Assembly: GCF_004217215.1 (NCBI RefSeq)
Contig: NZ_SHKP01000010.1
Coordinates: 38,980 to 102,979 of the forward strand
Origin: Rivibacter subsaxonicus
Lineage (GTDB): Bacteria > Pseudomonadota > Gammaproteobacteria > Burkholderiales > Burkholderiaceae_C
Length of the DNA: 64,000 nucleotides
Direction: 5' to 3'
The notes under the pieces were generated by a model. The model was not told where the DNA came from, searched no databases, and saw nothing but the letters and a program-made list of their open reading frames with translations. This document shows, in pieces, positions 1 through 12,454 of the stretch. A program made the position numbers and the translations under genes. Positions within the stretch are counted from its first letter, which is position 1, and each line of letters begins with the position of its first letter.

Positions 1-1
1 C

Positions 2-1441
2 GCGCTCTCGCACGCGGTGTTCGACGCGGTGCTGTGCCTGGGCGTCTGCGACAAGATCGTGCCCGGGCTGTTGATCGGCGCGTTGCAGTTCGGCCATCTG
101 CCGGTGGTCTTCGTTCCGGCCGGGCCGATGACTTCGGGCATGCCGAACGACGAGAAGTCGCGCATCCGCCAGCTGCACGCGCAGGGCAAGATCGATCGTG
201 CCGCGCTGCTCGAGGCCGAGAGCCAGAGCTACCACGGCGCCGGCACCTGCACCTTCTACGGCACCGCCAACAGCAACCAGTTGCTGATGGAGGTGATGGG
301 CCTGCACCTGCCGGGAGCGGCCTTCATCACGCCGAGCACGCCGCTGCGCGATGCGCTGACGGCCGCGGCCGCCCGGCGCGCGGCGCAGACCAGCGCGCTC
401 GGCAGCGAGTACATCCCGATCGCCGAGGTGGTCGACGAGCGCACCATCGTCAACGCGATCGTCGGCCTGCTCGCCACCGGCGGTTCGACCAATCACACGA
501 TCCACCTGGTGGCGATCGCGCGCGCGGCCGGCATCGTCATCGACTGGGACGACTTCGATGCGCTGTCGAACGCGGTGCCGCTGCTGACCCGCATCTACCC
601 CAACGGCTCGGCCGACGTGAACCACTTTCACGCCGCCGGCGGCTGCGGACTGCTGATCCGCGAGCTGCTCGACGCCGGCCTGCTGCACGAGGACGTGCAG
701 ACGGTGGTTGGCCGCGGCCTGCGCCGCTACGCGCAGGAGCCGCTGCTCGATGAGGGCCAACTTGGCTGGCGCGACGCACCGGCCGCGAGCCTCGACCGCG
801 ACGTGCTGCGGCCGGCGGCCGAGCCCTTCAGCGCCGAGAGCGGGCTCAAGATCCTGTGCGGCAATCTTGGGCGCTCGGTGATCAAGGTTTCGGCGGTCAA
901 GCCGCAGCACCGGATCGTCGAAGCGCCGGCGGTGGTGTTCGACGAGCAGGCCGATCTGATCGCGGCCTACAAGCGCGGCGAACTGAATCGCGACTTCATT
1001 GCCGTGCTGCGCTTCCAGGGCCCGCGCGCGAACGGCATGCCCGAGCTGCACCAGCTGATGCCGACGCTCGGCTCGCTGCAGGATGCCGGCCACAAGGTGG
1101 CACTCGTGACCGACGGCCGCATGAGCGGTGCCTCGGGCAAGGTGCCGGCGGCGATCCACCTGACGCCGGAGGTGCTCTGCGGCGGCCCGCTCGGCAAGGT
1201 GCGCGACGGCGACCTGATCCGGCTCGATGCGACCACCGGCGAACTCGACGCGCTGGTCGATGCGGCCGAGTGGGACGCGCGTGAGCCCGCGGCGGGCGAT
1301 GTCTCGGCCCACGCCAGCGGCATGGGCCGCGAACTCTTTGGCGCGATGCGCGCGTATGCCAGCGGCGCCGAGCAGGGAGCGAGCAGCTTTGGCTGGGCGC
1401 CGGTCGCGGCCCAACTTCAACCTGCCGAGATCGCCGCATGA
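2..1441 (+). CDS. edd: Phosphogluconate dehydratase, 3' part (5' end outside window)
   Basis: Converts 6-phosphogluconate to 2-keto-3-deoxy-6-phosphogluconate (KDPG) in the Entner-Doudoroff pathway; cytoplasmic. The frame is open from base 2, so the gene begins before the window; about 480 residues of a usual ~610 are present. Family features visible are the CDKIVPG stretch right at the start, the [15 protein letters not shown] segment (Fe-S cysteine region), GGSTNHTIH, the AAGGCG segment and a C-terminal [17 protein letters not shown] block, all characteristic of the IlvD/Edd family. The order with eda and zwf identifies it as Edd rather than IlvD. Its stop overlaps the eda start by four bases (ATGA), so the two are translationally coupled. 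Confidence 0.96.
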   Translation, partial: ALSHAVFDAVLCLGVCDKIVPGLLIGALQFGHLPVVFVPAGPMTSGMPNDEKSRIRQLHAQGKIDRAALLEAESQSYHGAGTCTFYGTANSNQLLMEVMGLHLPGAAFITPSTPLRDALTAAAARRAAQTSALGSEYIPIAEVVDERTIVNAIVGLLATGGSTNHTIHLVAIARAAGIVIDWDDFDALSNAVPLLTRIYPNGSADVNHFHAAGGCGLLIRELLDAGLLHEDVQTVVGRGLRRYAQEPLLDEGQLGWRDAPAASLDRDVLRPAAEPFSAESGLKILCGNLGRSVIKVSAVKPQHRIVEAPAVVFDEQADLIAAYKRGELNRDFIAVLRFQGPRANGMPELHQLMPTLGSLQDAGHKVALVTDGRMSGASGKVPAAIHLTPEVLCGGPLGKVRDGDLIRLDATTGELDALVDAAEWDAREPAAGDVSAHASGMGRELFGAMRAYASGAEQGASSFGWAPVAAQLQPAEIAA

Positions 1442-2076
1442 GTGCAATGAACATTCGCGACCTGATGCACGCCTCGCCGGTGATGCCGGTGATCGTGCTC
1501 GACCGCGTGGCCGACGCCGTGCCGCTGGCGCGCGCGCTGGTGGCCGGTGGCATCCGCGTGCTCGAGGTGACGCTGCGCACCGCGGCCGCGCTCGAGAGCG
1601 TGCGCGCGATCCGGGCCGAGGTGCCGCAGGCGCTGGTCGGCGTCGGCACCGTGACCACGCCGGCCGAGCTTGACGCGGCGCAAGCGGCGGGCGCGGTGTT
1701 CGGCGTCAGCCCGGGCGCCTCGCCGGCGCTGCTGCGCGCGATTGCCGCCAGCGGCCTGCCCTTCCTGCCGGGCGTGATGACGCCGTCCGACGTGATCGCC
1801 GCGCGCGAGGCCGGCTTCGAGGCGCTGAAGCTGTTTCCGGCCGCGCAGGCCGGCGGCATCGGCATGCTCAAGGCGCTGGCAGGTCCCTTCCCCGGCCTGG
1901 TGTTCTGCCCGACCGGCGGCATCGACGCCGGCTCGGCGCCGGATTTCCTGGCGCTGCCCAATGTGCTGTGCGTCGGTGGCTCGTGGCTGGCGCCCAAGGC
2001 GCTGGTCGAGGCCGGCGACTGGGCCGGGATCGAGCGCATCGCACGCGCCGCCGCCGCGCTGCGTCCGGCGGCCTGA
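1438..2076 (+). CDS. eda: KDPG aldolase (2-keto-3-deoxy-6-phosphogluconate aldolase)
   Basis: Cleaves KDPG to pyruvate and glyceraldehyde-3-phosphate. The protein has 212 residues, the usual size of the class I enzyme. The Schiff-base lysine is Lys131 in FEALKLFPA, and the catalytic Glu43 is in VLEVTLRT with the phosphate-side Arg47. [15 protein letters not shown] and the phosphate-binding CPTGGI and CVGGSWLAP loops are present. It starts inside the edd stop codon. It also completes pectin catabolism, because KDPG made by KdgK (24831-25769) is its substrate. Confidence 0.97.
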   Translation: MSAMNIRDLMHASPVMPVIVLDRVADAVPLARALVAGGIRVLEVTLRTAAALESVRAIRAEVPQALVGVGTVTTPAELDAAQAAGAVFGVSPGASPALLRAIAASGLPFLPGVMTPSDVIAAREAGFEALKLFPAAQAGGIGMLKALAGPFPGLVFCPTGGIDAGSAPDFLALPNVLCVGGSWLAPKALVEAGDWAGIERIARAAAALRPAA

Positions 2077-2091
2077 AGCACCCATTCAGTA

Positions 2092-3585
2092 ATGAACGAG
2101 AACATGACCCTCGACCTGCCCCTGACGACCTGTCGCGCGCTGGTGATGTTCGGCGCCACCGGCGACCTGGCCCGGCGCATGCTGTGGCCCTCGCTCTACG
2201 CGCTCGATTGCGACGGCCTGCTGCCGCCCGGCTTTGCGCTAATCGGCGCGGCGCACAGCAAGGCCAGCGATACCGAATTCGTGGCCCGCATCCGCGAGGC
2301 GGTGCAGGCCTCGGCCAACGGCGGGCTGTTCGACGCGGCGGTGTTCGACCGCTTCGCGGCGCGCATCCGCTATGTCTCGGTCGACGCCGGCACTGCGGGC
2401 GGCATCGAGCCGATCCGCGCCGCGCTGGCCGAGTCGGCCCCGGGCGAAGGTGGCGTGATCTTCTACCTCTCGACGCCACCGACGCTGATCGGCCCGATCT
2501 GCGGCGCGTTGCGCGAGAGCGGCATTGCCGATCGCGCCAGCCGGGTGGTGGTGGAAAAGCCGATCGGCACCAGCGTCGCATCGGCCCACGAGACCAACGA
2601 GGCGATCAACGCCACCTTCGCCGAGGACCAGGTCTTCCGCATCGACCACTACCTCGGCAAGGAGGCGGTGCAGAACCTGCTGGCGCTGCGCTTTGCCAAC
2701 GCGATCTTCGAGCCGCTGTGGAACGCCAACGCGATCGAGCAGGTCCAGATCACGGTGGCCGAGACGGTCGGCGTCGAGGGTCGCTGGGGCTACTACGACA
2801 ACGCCGGCGCGCTGCGCGACATGGTCCAGAGCCACCTGCTGCAGTTGCTGTGCCTGGTGGCGATGGAGCCGCCGGCGAGCTTCACGCCGAGCGCGGTGCG
2901 CAACGAGAAGGTCAAGGTGCTGTGGTCGCTGCGGCCGATCACCCAGGCCGACGTGGGCGCGCACACCGTGACCGGCCAGTACGCCGAGGGCTACGCCGGC
3001 GGCAAGCCGGTACCGGGCTATCGCGAGGAAGAGGGCGCCAACAGGAGCAGCGACACCGAGACCTTCGTCGCGATCCGGGCCGAGATCGACAACTGGCGCT
3101 GGGCCGGCGTGCCCTTCTATCTGCGCACCGGCAAGCGGCTGCAGCGGCGCTCGAGCGAGATCGTGATCCAGTTCAAGTCGGCGCCGACCAACATCTTTGC
3201 CGAGGTCGGCGCCTCGCTGGCGCCCAACGTGCTGCTGATCAAGCTGCAGCCCGACGAGATGATCACGCTGAGCCTGATGCACAAGAAGGCCGGCCTGAAC
3301 GAGATGGCGCTGGAGCAGGTCGGCCTCGACCTCTCGATCGAAGACGTCGCGGGCGGCAGCCGGCGCCGCATCGCCTACGAACGCATGCTGCTCGACGTGC
3401 TGCGCGGCAACTCCAGCCTGTTCGTGCGGCGCGACGAGGTCGAAGCCGCCTGGCAGTGGATCGACGGCATCATCGAAGGCTGGCGCACCACCGGCCAGAA
3501 GCCCAGGCCCTATGGCGCCGGCAGTTGGGGTCCGAGCGCGGCGATCGGCCTGCCGGAGCGCTTCGGCCACAGCTGGCACGAATAG
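2092..3585 (+). CDS. zwf: Glucose-6-phosphate 1-dehydrogenase
   Basis: Oxidises glucose-6-phosphate to 6-phosphogluconolactone with NAD(P)+, feeding the edd-eda branch. The protein has 497 residues. The nucleotide-binding motif GATGDLA is at residues 21-27, EKPIGT at 155-160, and the active-site signature RIDHYLGKE at 183-191. It lies 15 bases after eda, in the same operon. There is no convincing Shine-Dalgarno before the ATG at 2092, and an in-frame ATG lies four codons later (2104), so the exact start is slightly uncertain. pgl is not between these genes. Confidence 0.96.
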   Translation: MNENMTLDLPLTTCRALVMFGATGDLARRMLWPSLYALDCDGLLPPGFALIGAAHSKASDTEFVARIREAVQASANGGLFDAAVFDRFAARIRYVSVDAGTAGGIEPIRAALAESAPGEGGVIFYLSTPPTLIGPICGALRESGIADRASRVVVEKPIGTSVASAHETNEAINATFAEDQVFRIDHYLGKEAVQNLLALRFANAIFEPLWNANAIEQVQITVAETVGVEGRWGYYDNAGALRDMVQSHLLQLLCLVAMEPPASFTPSAVRNEKVKVLWSLRPITQADVGAHTVTGQYAEGYAGGKPVPGYREEEGANRSSDTETFVAIRAEIDNWRWAGVPFYLRTGKRLQRRSSEIVIQFKSAPTNIFAEVGASLAPNVLLIKLQPDEMITLSLMHKKAGLNEMALEQVGLDLSIEDVAGGSRRRIAYERMLLDVLRGNSSLFVRRDEVEAAWQWIDGIIEGWRTTGQKPRPYGAGSWGPSAAIGLPERFGHSWHE

Positions 3586-3606
3586 CGCGGCGGCGGCCGC
3601 TGGTCG

Positions 3607-4056
3607 TCAACCGGCCGGCAGGAGCCGCCACTCGGGCGGCCGGACCACCTGCACGCCGAAATGCGCGGCGCGGCGGCGCAACTTGAGCAATGCGCGGTCG
3701 CGCGTGACGAGCCAGGTCGCGCGCTCGGCGATTGCCAGGTCGATGAAGACCTGGTCGTCGGGGTCGGTGCAGCGTGGCCAGGTGGGGCCGGGCGTGGGCG
3801 TCGGCCGCATCGCGGCGAACCGGTCCCAGGCCTGGGCGACACGCGCCGGATCCGGTTGCCAGCGAGCTATTTCGGATCTGGAGAGTACATGCTCACACTC
3901 GGTACGCATGCTGTTGCAGGCCAACCAACGGAGCGTTCCCGTTTCGACGGCGGCCGCGATCGGCGCGGCGCTAGGCTCATCGAACAGCAGCCAGTCGAGC
4001 ACGGTGTTGGTGTCGATGACGGCCGTGGGAGCGGCGGGTCGGCGGTCTGAGTTCAT
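3607..4056 (-). CDS. PIN-domain protein (putative toxin of a toxin-antitoxin family, COG1569-like)
   Basis: Predicted 149-residue PIN-fold ribonuclease. Acidic residues spaced as in PIN active sites are Asp15 (AVIDTNTVLDWLLF), Glu53/Glu55, the TDPDDQVFID cluster (about 98-106) and Asp120 (WLVTRDRALL). I chose the ATG at 4056 because the frame upstream of it encodes arginine-rich, non-family sequence that runs into the rpsL promoter region. It converges on zwf (21 bases apart) and is divergent from rpsL. No antitoxin gene is adjacent, so the toxin role is inferred only from family membership. Confidence 0.8.
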   Translation of the reverse strand: MNSDRRPAAPTAVIDTNTVLDWLLFDEPSAAPIAAAVETGTLRWLACNSMRTECEHVLSRSEIARWQPDPARVAQAWDRFAAMRPTPTPGPTWPRCTDPDDQVFIDLAIAERATWLVTRDRALLKLRRRAAHFGVQVVRPPEWRLLPAG

Positions 4057-4085
4057 GGCTCGCGGCGGCCGTAGAAGCCGCCGCC

Positions 4086-4114
4086 TTGCTACCGAGGGGC
4101 TACCCGAATATAAT
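4086..4114 (+). promoter_or_regulatory. Sigma-70 promoter of the str operon (rpsL)
   Basis: The -35 element TTGCTA (4086-4091), a 17-base spacer and a perfect -10 TATAAT (4109-4114) lie about 175 bases before rpsL. The predicted start near 4121 gives a leader of roughly 165 bases. This is the best consensus promoter in the window and suits a highly expressed ribosomal operon. Confidence 0.8.
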
Positions 4115-4260
4115 GGAGGGCTGTTCGGCAGTTTCTGCTGCGTTCTTTGCTGAGCGCCTGGAGCGTCATGTGGGCCAAAGCCATCGCGGCTGCGGCCCTT
4201 TCGTCGTCTACGGTGTGTCCTGCGGGGTGCGGCTTTGCTGCCGGGAGTTCTGATTTCCAA

Positions 4261-4285
4261 GTAACTTCAAACGGGAACAAGTTAC
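4261..4285 (+). promoter_or_regulatory. Hairpin presenting the rpsL ribosome-binding site
   Basis: GTAACTT (4261-4267) and AAGTTAC (4279-4285) form a perfect 7-bp stem. The 11-base loop holds the only purine-rich Shine-Dalgarno-like run (CGGGA) before rpsL. The stem ends two bases before the ATG at 4288, so folding would control access to the start. Sequence-based inference only. Confidence 0.5.
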
Positions 4286-4287
4286 CC

Positions 4288-4665
4288 ATGCCAACCATCA
4301 ATCAGCTCGTGCGCTTCGGTCGTCAGACCGAAACCGTCAAGAGCAAGTCGCCGGCGATGGAGGGAAGCCCCCAGCGCCGTGGCGTGTGCACCCGCGTGTA
4401 CACGACCACTCCCAAGAAGCCGAACTCCGCGCTTCGCAAGGTCGCCAAGGTGCGCCTGACCAACGGTTTCGAGGTCATCTCGTACATCGGCGGTGAAGGC
4501 CACAACCTGCAGGAGCACAGCGTTGTGCTCGTGCGCGGCGGCCGCGTGAAGGACCTGCCGGGCGTGCGCTACCACATCGTGCGTGGCTCGCTCGACCTGC
4601 AGGGCGTCAAGGATCGCAAGCAATCGCGTTCGAAGTACGGCGCCAAGCGCCCGAAGAAGGCCTAA
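4288..4665 (+). CDS. rpsL: 30S ribosomal protein S12
   Basis: Decoding-centre protein of the small subunit, 125 residues. The start is the ATG opening MPTINQLVR, the invariant N-terminus of the family; sequence upstream of it in the same frame is leader. The streptomycin-associated lysines are wild type: Lys43 in TTPKKPNSA and Lys88 in GGRVKDLPG. Asp89, the usual methylthiolation site, is present. First gene of the str operon. Confidence 0.98.
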   Translation: MPTINQLVRFGRQTETVKSKSPAMEGSPQRRGVCTRVYTTTPKKPNSALRKVAKVRLTNGFEVISYIGGEGHNLQEHSVVLVRGGRVKDLPGVRYHIVRGSLDLQGVKDRKQSRSKYGAKRPKKA

Positions 4666-4683
4666 GGCTTCGCCAACAGGAAA

Positions 4684-4762
4684 TTCGGCCTGAAGGCCGA
4701 AGTCGGATGACCCGCCGCGCGGGTCGAGTAAGTGGATGCCTCCAGATGTCGGTGGGCATCCA
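4684..4762 (+). promoter_or_regulatory. Three-hairpin intercistronic element between rpsL and rpsG
   Basis: Three perfect inverted repeats follow one another in the 143-base gap: TTCGGCC/GGCCGAA (4684-4701, four-base loop), GACCCGC/GCGGGTC (4709-4725) and TGGATGCC/GGCATCCA (4733-4762). None is followed by a T-run. In E. coli the rpsL-rpsG gap is where S7 represses its own operon (established knowledge). The same role here is inference. Confidence 0.5.
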
Positions 4763-4808
4763 GGGTGGGGTCGAAGACCTTGCCAACTGAAGAATCGAAG
4801 GAAGAGAA

Positions 4809-5279
4809 ATGCCTCGTCGTCGCGAAGTACCCAAGCGCGAGATCCTGCCTGATCCCAAGTTCGGATCGGTCGATCTCTCGAAGTTCATGAACGTGATCAT
4901 GGAGTCCGGCAAGAAGGCCGTGGCTGAGCGCATCATCTACGGTGCCCTCGACCAGATCGAGAAGAAGATCAACGGCGATCCGCTCGAGGTCTTCATGGTC
5001 GCGCTGAACAACGTCAAGCCGATGGTCGAAGTGAAGTCCCGCCGCGTCGGTGGCGCGAACTACCAAGTTCCCGTGGAAGTTCGCCCCGTCCGTCGCGTCG
5101 CGCTGTCGATGCGCTGGCTCAAGGAGTCGGCCCGCAAGCGCAGCGAGAAGTCCATGGCCCAGCGCCTGGCCAACGAGTTGCTCGAGGCCGCCGAAGGCCG
5201 TGGTGGCGCGATGAAGAAGCGCGACGAAGTGCACCGCATGGCTGAAGCCAACAAGGCCTTCTCGCACTTCCGCTTCTGA
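4809..5279 (+). CDS. rpsG: 30S ribosomal protein S7
   Basis: Primary 16S rRNA-binding protein that nucleates assembly of the 30S head; 156 residues, the normal length. It opens [17 protein letters not shown] and carries the conserved [26 protein letters not shown] core near residues 70-90 and [11 protein letters not shown] purine-rich GAAGGAAGAG run provides the ribosome-binding site. S7 is the classic feedback repressor of the str operon. Confidence 0.98.
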   Translation: MPRRREVPKREILPDPKFGSVDLSKFMNVIMESGKKAVAERIIYGALDQIEKKINGDPLEVFMVALNNVKPMVEVKSRRVGGANYQVPVEVRPVRRVALSMRWLKESARKRSEKSMAQRLANELLEAAEGRGGAMKKRDEVHRMAEANKAFSHFRF

Positions 5280-5292
5280 CCCTGTCCGTCCC

Positions 5293-5330
5293 GGCCGCTT
5301 CCTAGGGTTGTCACCAACCCGGAAGCGGCC
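5293..5330 (+). promoter_or_regulatory. Strong hairpin in the rpsG-fusA gap
   Basis: GGCCGCTTCC (5293-5302) pairs perfectly with GGAAGCGGCC (5321-5330), and an inner GGGTTG/CAACCC stem (5305-5320) closes a TCAC loop. This 16-bp structure has no U-tract after it, so it is unlikely to be a full terminator. mRNA processing, stability or partial attenuation are possible. Confidence 0.5.
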
Positions 5331-5350
5331 CCTGTATTTGGAGTTCCGCC

Positions 5351-7453
<2,103 letters not shown>

Positions 7454-7473
7454 TTTCTATCTGAGCCGGTCTT

Positions 7474-7522
7474 CCCGGGAGGGCCGCACGCTGCCAGTGG
7501 CGTGCGACTCCTCTCTCCCGGG
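7474..7522 (+). promoter_or_regulatory. Nested hairpin in the fusA-tuf gap
   Basis: The outer stem CCCGGGAG/CTCCCGGG (7474-7481 with 7515-7522) encloses an inner perfect stem CGCACGC/GCGTGCG (7485-7491 with 7500-7506). No U-tract follows. It belongs to the run of GC-rich intercistronic hairpins in this operon. Confidence 0.45.
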
Positions 7523-7568
7523 GAAACCTTAAACCCGACACTGGAAATGCTCTTTTTGGAGAAGCGAA

Positions 7569-8759
<1,191 letters not shown>

Positions 8760-8772
8760 GTTTTTGCGTGAC

Positions 8773-8831
8773 GGCCCGGCGCTCCTGGGCGCCGGGCCTC
8801 CACCCTCTGGCAGTCCGGCCGTCTCGGCCGG
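8773..8831 (+). promoter_or_regulatory. Two hairpins in the tuf-rpsJ gap
   Basis: GGCCCGGCGC/GCGCCGGGCC is a perfect 10-bp stem (8773-8798). CCGGCCG/CGGCCGG is a 7-bp stem with a TCT loop (8815-8831). Neither has a U-tract, which fits readthrough from tuf into rpsJ. Confidence 0.45.
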
Positions 8832-8858
8832 GTTGCATTGCTCTTTGAAGGAACCGTC

Positions 8859-9170
8859 ATGCAAAAGCAGAAGATTCGCATCCGCCTGAAGGCGTTTGAC
8901 TACAAGCTGATCGACCAGTCGGCACTCGAGATCGTCGACACCGCCAAGCGCACCGGCGCCATCGTCAAGGGCCCGGTGCCCCTGCCGACCCGCCTCGAGC
9001 GCTTCGACATCCTGCGCTCGCCGCACGTCAACAAGACCTCGCGCGACCAGTTCGAGATCCGCACCCACCAGCGCCTGATGGACATCGTCGATCCGACCGA
9101 CAAGACGGTCGACGCGCTGATGAAGCTGGACCTGCCGGCCGGCGTCGACGTCGAGATCAAGCTGCAATGA
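8859..9170 (+). CDS. rpsJ: 30S ribosomal protein S10
   Basis: Small-subunit head protein that also partners NusB in antitermination; 103 residues. I start it at the ATG of [14 protein letters not shown], which follows GAAGGAA by a normal spacing; an earlier TTG in frame adds seven non-conserved residues. The conserved GPVPLPTR and [14 protein letters not shown] segments are present. It sits downstream of tuf and 193 bases before rplC, so it appears tied to the str transcript. Confidence 0.97.
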   Translation: MQKQKIRIRLKAFDYKLIDQSALEIVDTAKRTGAIVKGPVPLPTRLERFDILRSPHVNKTSRDQFEIRTHQRLMDIVDPTDKTVDALMKLDLPAGVDVEIKLQ

Positions 9171-9218
9171 GTTGGAGCCGGGAGTCCACGCAGCTAGCTG
9201 CGCGGGTGAACCCGGATC

Positions 9219-9325
9219 TGCTACACTAGCAAGCTTTTCCGCGGCTGCCTTCGTGCAGCAACGGATTTTGAGGGGCGCCGCTTCGGTGGCGTTCCATTTG
9301 TCAGTCCGGCCAATCGATGCCGGAC
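9219..9325 (+). promoter_or_regulatory. Possible extra promoter and structured leader of rplC
   Basis: An extended -10-like site (TG at 9219, TACACT at 9222-9227) lacks a good -35. Downstream are a CGCCGC/GTGGCG stem on a TTCG loop and a perfect GTCCGGC/GCCGGAC stem (9304-9310 with 9319-9325). The 193-base gap before rplC is much longer than the other S10-operon gaps, which supports a separate start or control point. Confidence 0.4.
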
Positions 9326-9363
9326 GTTGCAACAAAGGCTCTTAACAGAGCTGGAGAAGAACC

Positions 9364-10044
9364 ATGACGACAGCCAATCCGGGCCACCGCCTCGGTTTGC
9401 TGGGCCGCAAGGTGGGCATGATGCGCATCTTCACGGACGACGGCGATGCCGTGCCCGTGACGGTGCTCGACGTGTCGAACAACCGTGTTGCCCAGGTCAA
9501 GACCGAAGCGACCGACGGCTACAGCGCCGTCCAGATCGCTTTCGGCACGCGCAAGGCTTCGCGCGTGACCAAGCCGGCCGCAGGCCACCTCGCCAAGGCG
9601 GGTGTGGAAGCCGGCGAGATCCTCAAGGAATTCCGCGTCACGGCCGACGTGGCTGGGCAATTCGCGCCGGGCAGCTCGCTGCCGGTGACGTTGTTCGCCG
9701 CCGGCCAGGTCGTCGACGTGCAAGCCACGTCGATCGGCAAGGGTTTCGCGGGCACGATCAAGCGCCACAACTTCAGCTCGCAGCGCGCGTCGCACGGCAA
9801 TAGCCGTTCGCACAACGTGCCGGGCTCGATCTCGATGGCGCAGGATCCTGGTCGCGTGTTCCCGGGCAAGAAGATGACCGGCCACATGGGTGACGAGACC
9901 GTCACCACGCAAAACCTCGACATCGTGCGCGTTGACGAAGCCCGTCAGTTGCTGCTGGTCAAGGGTGCGGTTCCGGGCGCCAAGGGCGGCTTCGTGACCG
10001 TGCGTCCGGCCGTCAAGGTCAAGCTCAAGAAGGGAGCCCAGTGA
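9364..10044 (+). CDS. rplC: 50S ribosomal protein L3
   Basis: Large-subunit assembly protein near the peptidyl transferase centre; 226 residues, slightly longer than the E. coli form. The family core [21 protein letters not shown] and the [17 protein letters not shown] block (containing the usual methylated Gln region) are present. Its TGA overlaps the rplD ATG by one base. Confidence 0.97.
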   Translation: MTTANPGHRLGLLGRKVGMMRIFTDDGDAVPVTVLDVSNNRVAQVKTEATDGYSAVQIAFGTRKASRVTKPAAGHLAKAGVEAGEILKEFRVTADVAGQFAPGSSLPVTLFAAGQVVDVQATSIGKGFAGTIKRHNFSSQRASHGNSRSHNVPGSISMAQDPGRVFPGKKMTGHMGDETVTTQNLDIVRVDEARQLLLVKGAVPGAKGGFVTVRPAVKVKLKKGAQ

Positions 10045-10664
10045 TGCAACTCGAGCTCCTGAACGAACAGGGCCAGTCGTCTGCCAAGGTGGACGCGCCC
10101 GACACGGTCTTCGGCCGTGACTACAACGAGGCGTTGGTGCACCAGATCGTCGTGGCCTACCAGGCCAACGCGCGCCAGGGTACCCGTGCCCAGAAGGACC
10201 GCGGCACCGTCTCGCACACCACGAAGAAGCCGTGGGCCCAGAAGGGTACCGGTCGCGCTCGCGCCGGCATGAGCTCCTCGCCGCTGTGGCGCGGAGGCGG
10301 CCGGATCTTCCCGAACACGCCGGACGAGAACTTCTCGCAGAAGGTCAACAAGAAGATGTACCGCGCCGGCATGGCGTCCATCTTCTCGCAGCTGGCCCGT
10401 GATGGCCGTCTGGCGGTGGTCGATTCGATCAAGGTCGATTCGCCCAAGACCAAGCTGCTGGCCGCCAAGTTCAAGGCCATGGGCCTGGACTCGGTGCTGG
10501 TGATCGCCGACGAGGTCGACGAGAACCTGTTCCTCGCGTCGCGCAACCTCGCCAACGTGATGGTGGTCGAGCCGCGTTACGCCGATCCGCTGTCTCTGGT
10601 CTTCTACAAGAAGGTCCTGGTGACGAAGGGCGCGATCGACAAGCTCAAGGAGATGCTGGCATGA
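10044..10664 (+). CDS. rplD: 50S ribosomal protein L4
   Basis: Exit-tunnel protein and, in E. coli, the autogenous repressor of the S10 operon. The protein has 206 residues from the ATG that overlaps the rplC stop. The conserved [18 protein letters not shown] loop lies near residues 55-75, and [10 protein letters not shown] follows. The C-terminus overlaps the rplW start. Confidence 0.97.
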   Translation: MQLELLNEQGQSSAKVDAPDTVFGRDYNEALVHQIVVAYQANARQGTRAQKDRGTVSHTTKKPWAQKGTGRARAGMSSSPLWRGGGRIFPNTPDENFSQKVNKKMYRAGMASIFSQLARDGRLAVVDSIKVDSPKTKLLAAKFKAMGLDSVLVIADEVDENLFLASRNLANVMVVEPRYADPLSLVFYKKVLVTKGAIDKLKEMLA

Positions 10665-10993
10665 GCGCCGCCTTCAAACCCATCGACACCAAGTTCGACG
10701 AGAACCGCCTGATGCAGGTGCTGGTCTCGCCGATCGTGTCCGAGAAGGCCACGGCCGTCGCCGAGAAGCACAACCAGGTGCTGTTCAAGGTGCTCCAGGA
10801 CGCCACCAAGCCGGAAATCAAGGCTGCGGTGGAGCTGATGTTCAAGGTCGAGGTCGACAAGGTCTCGGTCGTCAACATCAAGGGCAAGACCAAGCGCTTC
10901 GGCAAGACCACTGGCCGCCGGGACAACCTGCGCAAGGCCTACGTCTGCCTCAAGCCGGGTCAGGAGCTCAACTTCTCCGGGGAGGCTGCGTAA
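10661..10993 (+). CDS. rplW: 50S ribosomal protein L23
   Basis: Exit-tunnel protein that docks trigger factor and SRP; 110 residues. It has an N-terminal extension of about 20 residues before [15 protein letters not shown], and the [21 protein letters not shown] basic stretch typical of L23. It overlaps both neighbours by a few bases, so it is translationally coupled. Confidence 0.97.
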   Translation: MSAAFKPIDTKFDENRLMQVLVSPIVSEKATAVAEKHNQVLFKVLQDATKPEIKAAVELMFKVEVDKVSVVNIKGKTKRFGKTTGRRDNLRKAYVCLKPGQELNFSGEAA

Positions 10994-11817
10994 TGGCCGT
11001 CGTCAAAGTCAAACCGACCTCGCCCGGCCGCCGTGCCGTCGTGAAGGTGGTGCATTCGCACCTGCACAAGGGCAAGCCCGAAGCGTCGCTGCTCGAGCCG
11101 CAGATGCAGAACTCGGGCCGTAACAACAACGGTCACATCACGATTCGCCACAAGGGCGGTGGTCACAAGCACCACTACCGCGTGGTCGACTTCAAGCGCA
11201 ACAAGGACGGCATTCCGGCCAAGGTCGAGCGTATCGAATACGACCCGAACCGCACCGCCCACATCGCGCTGCTGTGCTACGCCGACGGCGCTCGCACCTA
11301 CATCATTGCCCCGCGCAATGTCGAGGTGGGCCAGACGCTGCTGAGCGGCGCCGAGGCGCCGATCAAGGCCGGCAACACGCTGCCGATCCGCAACATCCCC
11401 GTGGGCTCGACGATCCATTGCGTCGAGATGCTGCCCGGCAAGGGCGCGCAGATCGCGCGTTCGGCCGGTACCTCGGTGGTGCTGATGGCGCGTGAAGGCA
11501 CCTACGCTCAGGTTCGCCTGCGCTCGGGTGAAGTGCGCAAGATCCACATCGACTGCCGCGCCACCATCGGCGAGGTCAGCAACGAAGAGCACAACCTGCG
11601 CCAGTACGGCAAGGCCGGTGCCAAGCGTTGGAAGGGTATTCGCCCGACCGTCCGTGGTGTTGCGATGAACCCGGTGGACCACCCGCACGGCGGCGGCGAA
11701 GGCCGCACCGGCGAAGGTCAGGTGCCTGTGTCGCCGTGGAACACGATGACCAAGGGCTATCGCACTCGCAGCAATAAGCGCACGCAGACGTTCATCGTCT
11801 CGCGTCGCAAGAAGTAA
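10993..11817 (+). CDS. rplB: 50S ribosomal protein L2
   Basis: Primary 23S rRNA-binding protein needed for subunit joining and peptidyl transfer; 274 residues. [18 protein letters not shown] and the highly conserved [14 protein letters not shown] segment with its functional histidine are intact. The start overlaps the rplW stop by one base. Confidence 0.98.
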   Translation: MAVVKVKPTSPGRRAVVKVVHSHLHKGKPEASLLEPQMQNSGRNNNGHITIRHKGGGHKHHYRVVDFKRNKDGIPAKVERIEYDPNRTAHIALLCYADGARTYIIAPRNVEVGQTLLSGAEAPIKAGNTLPIRNIPVGSTIHCVEMLPGKGAQIARSAGTSVVLMAREGTYAQVRLRSGEVRKIHIDCRATIGEVSNEEHNLRQYGKAGAKRWKGIRPTVRGVAMNPVDHPHGGGEGRTGEGQVPVSPWNTMTKGYRTRSNKRTQTFIVSRRKK

Positions 11818-11829
11818 GGGGCGCAGCAG

Positions 11830-12105
11830 ATGTCTCGTTCACTGAAAAAGGGTCCCTTCGTGGACCACCACCTGGTTGCCAAGGTCGAGAAGGCCGTGGC
11901 CATCAAGGACAAGAAGCCGATCAAGACCTGGTCGCGCCGCTCGACGATCCTGCCCGAGTTCATCGGGCTGACGATCGCCGTGCACAACGGCAAGCAACAC
12001 GTGCCTGTGTACGTGAGCGACCAGATGGTCGGTCACAAGCTCGGCGAGTTCGCCCTGACCCGTACGTTCAAGGGTCACCCCGGCGACAAGAAGGCCAAGA
12101 AGTAA
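11830..12105 (+). CDS. rpsS: 30S ribosomal protein S19
   Basis: Small-subunit head protein contacting S13 and the A-site region; 91 residues. It starts [15 protein letters not shown] and carries [13 protein letters not shown] and the [16 protein letters not shown] signature. Confidence 0.98.
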   Translation: MSRSLKKGPFVDHHLVAKVEKAVAIKDKKPIKTWSRRSTILPEFIGLTIAVHNGKQHVPVYVSDQMVGHKLGEFALTRTFKGHPGDKKAKK

Positions 12106-12114
12106 GGAGCGGCT

Positions 12115-12444
12115 ATGGAAACCCGAGCAATCGTTCGCGGCGTCCGCCTCTCGGTCGACAAGGGTCGACTGGTGGCTGACCTGATCCGCGGCAAGAAGGT
12201 GGACCAGGCGCTCAACATCCTGGAATTCACGCAGAAGAAGGCGGCCGTCATCGTCAAGAAGGCGCTGGAGTCTGCGATCGCCAATGCCGAGCACAACGAC
12301 GGCGCCGACATCGACGAACTGAAGGTCAAGACGATCTATGTCGAGCAGGGTCCGACGCTGAAGCGTTTCACCGCGCGCGCCAAGGGCCGCGGCAACAGCA
12401 TCAGCAAGCCGACCTGCCACATCTTCGTCACCGTCGGCAACTAA
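12115..12444 (+). CDS. rplV: 50S ribosomal protein L22
   Basis: Exit-tunnel constriction protein, 109 residues. [20 protein letters not shown] and the tunnel-hairpin region ending [18 protein letters not shown] match the family. The start lies nine bases after rpsS, with an AAGGAG ribosome-binding site overlapping the rpsS stop. Confidence 0.97.
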   Translation: METRAIVRGVRLSVDKGRLVADLIRGKKVDQALNILEFTQKKAAVIVKKALESAIANAEHNDGADIDELKVKTIYVEQGPTLKRFTARAKGRGNSISKPTCHIFVTVGN

Positions 12445-12454
12445 GGCCTAGACC

